DNA of 14,657 bases from Acidiferrobacteraceae bacterium (lineage in GTDB: Bacteria; Pseudomonadota; Gammaproteobacteria; Acidiferrobacterales; Acidiferrobacteraceae). A program made the position numbers and the translations under genes. The notes under the pieces are model-generated. The model had not been told where the DNA came from, searched no databases, and worked only from the letters and a program-made list of their open reading frames with translations. Location of the stretch: NCBI GenBank assembly GCA_027343725.1, contig DAHWKH010000126.1:1-14657 (forward strand). The letters are read 5' to 3'. How positions within the stretch are numbered: position 1 is the first letter of the stretch; every line of letters starts with the position of its first letter. Positions 9,811 to 14,657 of this stretch are shown in pieces.

Positions 9811-10733
9811 TGGAATTTTTCCGGATCCAACGCGATTTGCCGTTCATGCGCTATGCGCGCACGACCGTATTCGTGTCGCTGGTGCTGTTCGCCGCCGCGG
9901 TCGCGGCCCTCGTGGTGCGCGGCCTCAACCTGAACGTCGATTTCACCGGCGGGACGGTGATCGAGTTGCAGTTCCCGAAGGCGACGTCGCCAAGCCGCGT
10001 GCGCGCCGAGCTCGCACGCCACCACTATCGGCACGCGCGCGTCGAGAACTACGGGAGCGCCAGCAAGATCCTGATCCGCCTGCCCTCGGCCGGGCGCGCG
10101 AGCAAGGCCCTGGCGCAGGGGGTGCTGCGGGTCTTCAAGCGCCGGACGCCGCAGGTGACGCTGCGCAGCGTGCAATACGTGGGCCCCGAGGTCGGCGCCG
10201 AACTCGCCGATCAGGGGGCGCTTGCGCTCTTGTTCGTGGCGCTCGGGATCACCGCCTACCTCACCTTGCGGTTTGAATGGCGGTTCGCGGTCGGGGCGAT
10301 CGTGGCGACGATCCACGACGTGGTCATCGTGCTCGGGGTGTTCGCGCTCTTTCACGTGAGCTTCTCGCTCACGGTCCTGGCGGCGGTCCTGGCGGTGCTC
10401 GGCTACTCGGTCAACGACACGGTGGTCGTGTTCGACAGGATTCGCGAGAACTTCCGGCGCATGCGCACGGGCACCACGCCCGAGGTCATCGACAGCGCCA
10501 TCACGCGCACCTTGTCGCGCACGATCATGACCCATATCCTGACGCAAATCATGGTGTTGTCGATGCTGTTCCTGGGCGGACCCGTGCTCTTCGGGTTTGC
10601 GCTCGCCATGACCATCGGCATTGTCGTCGGCACCTACGGCTCGGTGCTGGTGGCAAGCCCCATCGTCATGTGGCTCGGCTTGAAACGCGACGATCTCGTT
10701 CCGCGCCGGGCCTTGAGCGCCGATCGCCCCTAA
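9810..10733 (+). CDS. secF: Protein translocase subunit SecF
   Basis: SecF is the partner of SecD in the proton-driven export motor. The product has 307 residues (E. coli 323). Membrane segment 1 spans about 17-37, followed by the NVDFTGGTVIELQF signature, a periplasmic domain to about residue 130 with VQYVGPEVGAEL, and five more membrane segments. Conserved motifs include YSVNDTVVVFDRIREN (Asp203), the Arg237 of LSRTIMT in the next helix, and GGPVLFGFALAMTIG with VGTYGS. The start is fixed by TGATG at 9808-9812, where the secD stop and the secF start overlap by one base. The frame continues open upstream within secD, but those residues are a frame shadow. A 105-base gap follows with no convincing terminator. 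Confidence 0.98.
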
Positions 10734-10773
10734 CCGCCGGTCTTTCGTTCGCCGCCGCCGCGCGGGCTGTGCT

Positions 10774-10802
10774 TTTCGGGCATGGTCGGTCTCGGCTATG
10801 GT
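10774..10802 (+). promoter_or_regulatory. Possible sigma70-type promoter before the 465-residue membrane protein gene
   Basis: TATGGT at 10797-10802 resembles a -10 box (four of six), with TTTCGG at 10774-10779 as a poor -35 at 17-base spacing. It lies in the only gap after secF and about 40 bases before the chosen ATG. This is weak, motif-only evidence. Confidence 0.25.
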
Positions 10803-10826
10803 AGGGGGGAAGGCTGTGCCGGACGC

Positions 10827-10833
10827 AGGGGGA
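10827..10833 (+). promoter_or_regulatory. Ribosome binding site AGGGGGA deciding the start at 10839
   Basis: A good Shine-Dalgarno-like run sits five bases before ATG 10839. The alternative in-frame ATG at 10782 has no such site and lies within the possible promoter, so 10839 is preferred. Confidence 0.6.
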
Positions 10834-10838
10834 TCGGT

Positions 10839-12236
10839 ATGGATCTGAATACCTTTTGGGCTCAGGCGGGACCGGTGGCGGGTTCCGTGGTGGCGGCGTG
10901 GCTCGTTTTGTTTCTCGGTCGTGGGGCGTTCCAGAAGGCCCTGCGCGCCTTCGTGCGCGCCCTGCGCCAACCCCTGCAGCTCACCGCGCGCTTTTTGCGC
11001 CTGACGGCCAACGAGATGCAGACCCGCAACGAGGCGCTGTTGCGCGCGCAGGCGCGGCGCGAGGCGCGCCAGCGGGTGGAGCGCGAGTGGCTGAGGCTCG
11101 ATGAGGTCGTGCGCCGCGACGTCCAGGGCTTCCCCGCGCTCCAGGAGGCATTGATGCAGCAGGTGGCGCGCTGGGACGCGGCGTTTCAGCGCTCGGGCGA
11201 GTTGCCGGAGGCAAGCCCCGAGTGGACGCGGGCGGTGGCCGCCATCGCCCGCCTCAAGGCCGGTGACGACCCCATGATGACGCGCCTGCAGGCGGGTTTT
11301 CAGGGGCTGGTCGAGCGCGCCCATCGCGAGACCCTGGCGGCGATGCGCCAGGCCGTGGCCGAGCGCCACCGCCTGCTCGCGCGCGCGCAAGGACTGTGGC
11401 GCAGCGCGCTCACGGTGCTCGAGCGCGTCGACAACCGCCTGGCGCGCCTCATGGAGCACGCCCTGACGGTGCACGGCGCCATCACCCGCTACGAGCAGCT
11501 GCGCCAAAGCACGCCCGGGCGCGATCGCGCGCTCGTCGCCTCGGCGTTCGTGCGCTTGCTGGTCGCGGGCTTCGTTCTGCTGGTGGCCGCGGGCGGGGCG
11601 GTCATGAATCTGCACTTGATCGCGGCCCCCTTGCGCACGCTCGCCATCGCGCCGGGCTTTGCGTTCGCGGGCCTCGGGGCGGCGCGCCTCGCGGCCTTGT
11701 GCTTGATCGCATTCGAGATCGTCGCGGGCCTCATCCTGTTCGACGCCCTGGGCGTCACCCACCTCTTTGGTCCCATCGATCTGCTGCCGCGCCTCACGCG
11801 CCGCTGGCTCGCGGGCGGGGCCATCACGCTGCTGCTGACGCTCGCGGGGCTCGAGGCGGTGCTTGCGTTCGTCGAGGAGAGCGCGGCCCAGGGGGTCCCG
11901 GTGGTGGCCGGCCTCCACGACGCGGATCTGCCGCTCTGGCAGACGGTCGCCGAAGGCGTGCTCGCGCTGGTGCTGCCGGCCATCATGGCCTTCGTGGCGA
12001 TCCCGCTGGAGGCGTTTTTGCACGCGCTGCGCGCGGTCACGGGCCTGATCCTCGAGACCCTCGTGCGTACGCTCGCGTTTTGCGTGCGCGTCCTGGCGCG
12101 GCTGGTCGCGGCCTTCGGGGCCAGCGTCTCCGTCGCTTACGACCTCCTGATCCTTCCGCCGCTCTTGCTGCAGAGGGTCTTGCACTACGGCGCAAGCGTA
12201 CAGGCGCTGCGCCGCGCCGCGCGCGGGAACCGCTGA
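10839..12236 (+). CDS. Unrecognised membrane protein with long helical domain and multiple C-terminal membrane segments
   Basis: I do not recognise this 465-residue protein. It has an N-terminal membrane segment (about 10-30, SVVAAWLVLFLG). About 200 residues of charged, Arg-, Gln- and Ala-rich helix follow, probably coiled coil, with only one or two Gly or Pro breaks. Next come hydrophobic segments near 234-254 (LLVAGFVLLVAAGGAV), 275-300 (LAALCLIAFEIVAGLILF), 322-345 (AITLLLTLAGLEAVLAF), 370-395 (GVLALVLPAIMAFVAIPLE) and 402-445, part of which may be amphipathic. No catalytic motif is visible. The layout loosely recalls membrane scaffolds or mechanosensitive-channel relatives, but there is no signature for either. 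Coding is supported by consistent frame use, a good ribosome site and a plausible fold. It follows secF on the same strand after 105 bases. Confidence 0.82.
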   Translation: MDLNTFWAQAGPVAGSVVAAWLVLFLGRGAFQKALRAFVRALRQPLQLTARFLRLTANEMQTRNEALLRAQARREARQRVEREWLRLDEVVRRDVQGFPALQEALMQQVARWDAAFQRSGELPEASPEWTRAVAAIARLKAGDDPMMTRLQAGFQGLVERAHRETLAAMRQAVAERHRLLARAQGLWRSALTVLERVDNRLARLMEHALTVHGAITRYEQLRQSTPGRDRALVASAFVRLLVAGFVLLVAAGGAVMNLHLIAAPLRTLAIAPGFAFAGLGAARLAALCLIAFEIVAGLILFDALGVTHLFGPIDLLPRLTRRWLAGGAITLLLTLAGLEAVLAFVEESAAQGVPVVAGLHDADLPLWQTVAEGVLALVLPAIMAFVAIPLEAFLHALRAVTGLILETLVRTLAFCVRVLARLVAAFGASVSVAYDLLILPPLLLQRVLHYGASVQALRRAARGNR

Positions 12237-12258
12237 TCGCCCGCTTTTGCGGTCGCGT

Positions 12259-12288
12259 TTGCCTCGCCGATCGCGCCCCGGTTAGAGT
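12259..12288 (+). promoter_or_regulatory. Candidate sigma70-type promoter for the 159-residue protein gene
   Basis: TTGCCT at 12259-12264 and TAGAGT at 12283-12288 each match four of six consensus bases with an 18-base spacer. A start of transcription near 12295 would leave a short leader carrying AAGGAG (12300-12305). The site lies in the 79-base gap after the membrane protein gene. Confidence 0.35.
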
Positions 12289-12315
12289 AGGCCCGACACA
12301 AGGAGCGTGGGAGGC

Positions 12316-12795
12316 ATGATGGGGAGGTGGCTGCAAATCCAGGGCGATCCGGCGGTGCGCCAGTTTCTGTTCGAGCAAAGGCGCGTCGACAATGCCTTCG
12401 ATCGCGAACTCGACCGGGTGCTGGCGCGCCTGCGCGTGCTCATCACGACGCGCGGCGTGTTTCACGCCAAGATCCGCTTCTCGACCGGGGAAGTGGCGCT
12501 GTGGTTTCTGACCGATCCGTGGCGCTACCGCGTGCACCTCATGGATGAATTCCTCTCGCATACCGTCTGCCGCCGGTATCCGCGGGTGCCCTACCCGCAC
12601 ACCGCCTTCGTGCCGATGACCGGCATCGACCCGGTGCTCGCGGAGTTCAAGCGCCTGCGTTTCCAGGACCCCCAGGTCTATCTGCGCAGCGCCTCGCTCA
12701 ACATCATGAGCGGGACCGTGAGCCTGCGGTTTTCCTGCGACGGCGCCCATTATCTCGATTACACCGAGTTTCTGGCGCGCGCGGGCGAGATCTAG
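12316..12795 (+). CDS. Conserved-looking hypothetical soluble protein, 159 residues
   Basis: I do not recognise this protein. It starts with an amphipathic, charged region (about 10-45, including FLFEQRRVDNAFDRELDR). A mixed, beta-rich part follows, with aromatic motifs ALWFLTDPWRYRVHLMDEF, RRYPRVPYPHTAF and HYLDYTEF. There is no signal peptide, membrane segment or clear metal site; two Cys are present (in HTVCRR and FSCDG). Start choice is uncertain: ATG 12316 is ten bases after AAGGAG (12300-12305), ATG 12319 is four bases after GGAGG (12310-12314), and GTG 12307 is in frame but too close to any site. Codon pattern and balanced composition support coding. It stands alone between the membrane protein gene and glyA, probably with its own promoter. 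Confidence 0.8.
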   Translation: MMGRWLQIQGDPAVRQFLFEQRRVDNAFDRELDRVLARLRVLITTRGVFHAKIRFSTGEVALWFLTDPWRYRVHLMDEFLSHTVCRRYPRVPYPHTAFVPMTGIDPVLAEFKRLRFQDPQVYLRSASLNIMSGTVSLRFSCDGAHYLDYTEFLARAGEI

Positions 12796-12811
12796 GCCCG
12801 GCTGCGCGCTC

Positions 12812-12826
12812 TACCCGAATCGGGTA
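12812..12826. promoter_or_regulatory. Perfect 15-base palindrome overlapping a likely glyA -10 box
   Basis: TACCCGA-A-TCGGGTA has perfect 7-base arms around one central base. The right end overlaps TATCCT (12825-12830), a four-of-six match to a -10 box; no good -35 is seen. The position, just upstream of glyA, suits an operator. As RNA it could form a 6-base stem with a three-base loop, but no T run follows, so it is a poor terminator candidate. The cognate regulator is not known to me. Confidence 0.4.
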
Positions 12827-12858
12827 TCCTTAGCGCCCTAGGCGATGAGCGCCTCGGT

Positions 12859-12864
12859 AAGGAG
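12859..12864 (+). promoter_or_regulatory. Ribosome binding site AAGGAG deciding the glyA start
   Basis: AAGGAG sits four bases before ATG 12869. The in-frame ATG at 12845 lacks a ribosome site and would add eight residues not present in the E. coli enzyme's lead, so 12869 is chosen. Confidence 0.65.
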
Positions 12865-12868
12865 CCCG

Positions 12869-14131
12869 ATGTTTGACGAGAACACCCTGAAGGACTACGA
12901 CCCGCCGTTGTGGGCCGCCTTGCGCAAAGAGCGCACCCGCCAGGAAGATCATATCGAACTGATCGCGTCCGAGAATTACACGAGTCCACGGGTCATGGCG
13001 GCGCAGGGCTCCTGCCTCACCAACAAGTACGCCGAGGGCTATCCCGGCAAGCGCTATTACGGCGGTTGTGAGTATGTCGATCAGGTCGAGGCGCTGGCGA
13101 TCGAACGCGCCCAGACGCTCTTCGACGCGCAGTACGTCAATGTCCAGCCGCATTCGGGCTCGCAGGCCAACGCCGCGGCTTACCTTGCGCTCATCGAGCC
13201 CGGGGACACGATCCTCGGCATGAGCCTCGCGCACGGCGGTCACCTGACGCACGGGGCGAAGGTCAATTTTTCCGGGCGGATCTTCGCAGCCGCGGCGTAT
13301 GGGGTGGACCCCGACACCGGCCTCATCGATTACGACGAGGTCTTGCGTCTGGCGCGCGCCCACAAGCCGCGCGTGATCGTCGGGGGTTTCAGCGCCTATT
13401 CGCGCATCATCGACTGGACGCGCTTTCGCGCGATCGCCGACGAGGTCGGGGCCTTCCTGCTCGTCGACATGGCGCACGTCGCGGGATTGGTCGCGGCGGG
13501 GCTCTACCCAAGCCCGGTCGCGAGCGCGCACGTCACCACCTCGACCACCCACAAGACCCTGCGCGGCCCGCGCGGGGGGCTCATCCTGGCGTCCGATCGC
13601 GAGCGCGAGAAGCGCCTGAACAGCATGATCTTCCCCGGGACCCAAGGGGGGCCGCTCATGCACGTCATCGCGGGCAAGGCGGTGGCCTTCGCCGAGGCCC
13701 TGACCCCGGCGTTTCGCGCCTACCAGGAACAGGTCGTGAAGAACGCGCAGGCCCTGGCCGACACCCTCATGGGGCGCGGATTCAAGGTGGTGTCGGGCGG
13801 CACCGACAACCACCTCCTGCTGGTCGACCTGATCGATCGCGCCGTGACCGGCAAGGCCGCCGAGGAGGCGCTCGGCGAGGCGCACATCACGGTCAACAAG
13901 AACGCGGTGCCGAACGACCCGCGGCCGCCGTTCGTGACAAGCGGCATCCGCCTTGGGACGCCGGCCATCACGACGCGCGGATTTGAGGAGCGCGAGACGC
14001 GCCTATTGGGCGGCTATATCTGCGATATCCTCGATGAACCCGAGGACCCGGCGCTGCGGGTGCGCGTGTCGGAGGCGGTGCGCGAGCTGTGCGCGCGCTT
14101 CCCGGTCTACGACGAGCGCGTGGTGATCTGA
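12869..14131 (+). CDS. glyA: Serine hydroxymethyltransferase (GlyA)
   Basis: GlyA is a PLP enzyme that interconverts serine and glycine, charging tetrahydrofolate with a one-carbon unit; it is cytosolic. The 420-residue length is typical (E. coli 417). Diagnostic stretches are HIELIASENYTSPRVM, TNKYAEGYPGKRYYGG, QPHSGSQANAAAY, LSLAHGGHLTHG-like MSLAHGGHLTHG, VDMAHVAGLVAAGLYPSP, and TTSTTHKTLRGPRGG with the PLP-binding Lys229, the same number as in E. coli. The C-terminal substrate-binding region contains GIRLGTPAITTRGF. The gene is followed after one base by nrdR, so the two are very likely one operon. A palindrome and a possible -10 box lie just upstream. Confidence 0.99.
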   Translation: MFDENTLKDYDPPLWAALRKERTRQEDHIELIASENYTSPRVMAAQGSCLTNKYAEGYPGKRYYGGCEYVDQVEALAIERAQTLFDAQYVNVQPHSGSQANAAAYLALIEPGDTILGMSLAHGGHLTHGAKVNFSGRIFAAAAYGVDPDTGLIDYDEVLRLARAHKPRVIVGGFSAYSRIIDWTRFRAIADEVGAFLLVDMAHVAGLVAAGLYPSPVASAHVTTSTTHKTLRGPRGGLILASDREREKRLNSMIFPGTQGGPLMHVIAGKAVAFAEALTPAFRAYQEQVVKNAQALADTLMGRGFKVVSGGTDNHLLLVDLIDRAVTGKAAEEALGEAHITVNKNAVPNDPRPPFVTSGIRLGTPAITTRGFEERETRLLGGYICDILDEPEDPALRVRVSEAVRELCARFPVYDERVVI

Positions 14132-14132
14132 C

Positions 14133-14615
14133 ATGCGCTGCCCGTTCTGCTTCGCCGAGGAGACCCGGGTCATCGACTCGCGGCTCGCCGACGAAGGGGA
14201 CGCGGTGCGCAGGCGCCGGGAGTGTCTCGTGTGCCGCGAGCGCTTCACGACCTTCGAGCGCGCGGAACTGCGGTTGCCGCAGATCATCAAGTCCGACGAT
14301 CGCCGCGAGCCGTTCCGGGAGGACAAGCTGCGCGCGGGGTTGCACCGCGCGCTCCAGAAACGCCCGGTGAAGGCGGTCGAGATCGATGCCATCGTCGCGT
14401 TCGTGCGCCGCTCGCTTCTGGCAAGCGGCGAGCGCGAGATCGCGAGCCGGCAGATCGGCGAATGGGTCATGAATGAGTTGCGCGCGCTCGACAAGGTCGC
14501 CTATGTCCGGTTCGCGTCCGTCTACCGGAGTTTTCAGGATCTGAACGCCTTCCGCGAGGAAATGGAGCGTCTCGAGGCCCAGGCGGCGGCGCGGGAGCCG
14601 AACGCCAAGACGTGA
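14133..14615 (+). CDS. nrdR: Transcriptional repressor NrdR
   Basis: NrdR is a zinc-ribbon and ATP-cone regulator that binds NrdR boxes and represses ribonucleotide reductase genes when dATP is high. The product has 160 residues, the usual size. The zinc ribbon is Cys3-X2-Cys6 and Cys31-X2-Cys34 (MRCPFC, ECLVCRERFTTFE). The ATP-cone follows from about residue 46, with LPQIIKSD, REPFREDKL, ALQKRPVKA, EREIASRQIGEWVMNELR and LDKVAYVRFASVYRSF. The ATG lies one base after the glyA stop, so translation is probably coupled. No NrdR box or reductase gene is visible in this window, so its targets lie elsewhere. Confidence 0.99.
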   Translation: MRCPFCFAEETRVIDSRLADEGDAVRRRRECLVCRERFTTFERAELRLPQIIKSDDRREPFREDKLRAGLHRALQKRPVKAVEIDAIVAFVRRSLLASGEREIASRQIGEWVMNELRALDKVAYVRFASVYRSFQDLNAFREEMERLEAQAAAREPNAKT

Positions 14616-14657
14616 TCACACCCGTCGACAGCCGCCTGATGGCGCGCGCGCTCACGC
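14612..14657 (+). CDS. ribD: Start of riboflavin biosynthesis deaminase/reductase RibD (3' cut by window edge)
   Basis: A GTG at 14612 overlaps the nrdR TGA (GTGA), and the 15 visible codons read (M)ITPVDSRLMARALT. This resembles the N-terminus of RibD, where an Asp and MARAL precede the deaminase domain. RibD carries out the deaminase and reductase steps early in riboflavin synthesis. The nrdR-ribD order is common in proteobacteria, which supports the call; too little sequence is present to confirm it. Translation would be coupled to nrdR. Confidence 0.7.
   Translation, partial: MITPVDSRLMARALT

Noticed and set aside
10734..10773. GC-rich stretch after secF (CCGCCGG, then CGCCGCCGCCG), considered as an intrinsic terminator.
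   Set aside because: The inverted arms are about four bases and no T tract follows a stable stem.
12241..12252. Hairpin CCGC-TTTT-GCGG after the membrane protein gene, considered as a terminator.
   Set aside because: The stem is only four bases and is not followed by a T run; it is too weak to call.

Overview
The window is a GC-rich (about two-thirds GC or more by eye), densely coded bacterial chromosome segment. Gene content and order (queA, tgt, yajC-secD-secF, then glyA-nrdR-ribD) are those of a gammaproteobacterium. Exported parts of several proteins are rich in Arg and His and poor in Lys, which would suit an acidophile such as an Acidiferrobacter-like sulfur oxidiser. That taxonomic reading is inference only; there is no rRNA or other marker here to fix it.

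Layout. Bases 1-652 hold the C-terminal two-thirds of queA (queuosine synthesis), cut by the left edge. A cytosolic hybrid sensor histidine kinase follows (738-3584, +). It converges on an exported beta-propeller/phosphoesterase fusion (3581-6289, -), and the two share a TTAA so that their stop codons overlap. A 118-base divergent region (6290-6407) leads to tgt, yajC, secD and secF (6408-10733, +), packed with gaps of about 10 bases or a 1-base overlap. Next come two genes I cannot name: a 465-residue protein with a long helical domain and several membrane segments (10839-12236), and a 159-residue soluble protein (12316-12795). The window ends with glyA, nrdR and the first 15 codons of ribD (12869-14657), which are almost continuous and probably co-transcribed.

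How the genes work together. QueA and Tgt act in the same tRNA modification pathway (Tgt inserts preQ1 into tRNA; QueA then builds epoxyqueuosine). YajC, SecD and SecF form the accessory complex that drives late steps of Sec export. GlyA supplies one-carbon units, NrdR represses ribonucleotide reductase genes, and RibD starts riboflavin synthesis. In many gammaproteobacteria queA is directly followed by tgt; here about 5.7 kb carrying the kinase and the phosphoesterase lies between them, and this is the most accessory-looking part of the window.

No RNA genes, CRISPR arrays, insertion sequences, att sites or strong intrinsic terminators were seen, and no gene-free stretch exceeds about 120 bases. 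I found no clear evidence of a wholly new system. The best leads are the two unnamed proteins after secF, the pseudo-receiver kinase beside the phosphoesterase, and a perfect 15-base palindrome in front of glyA.
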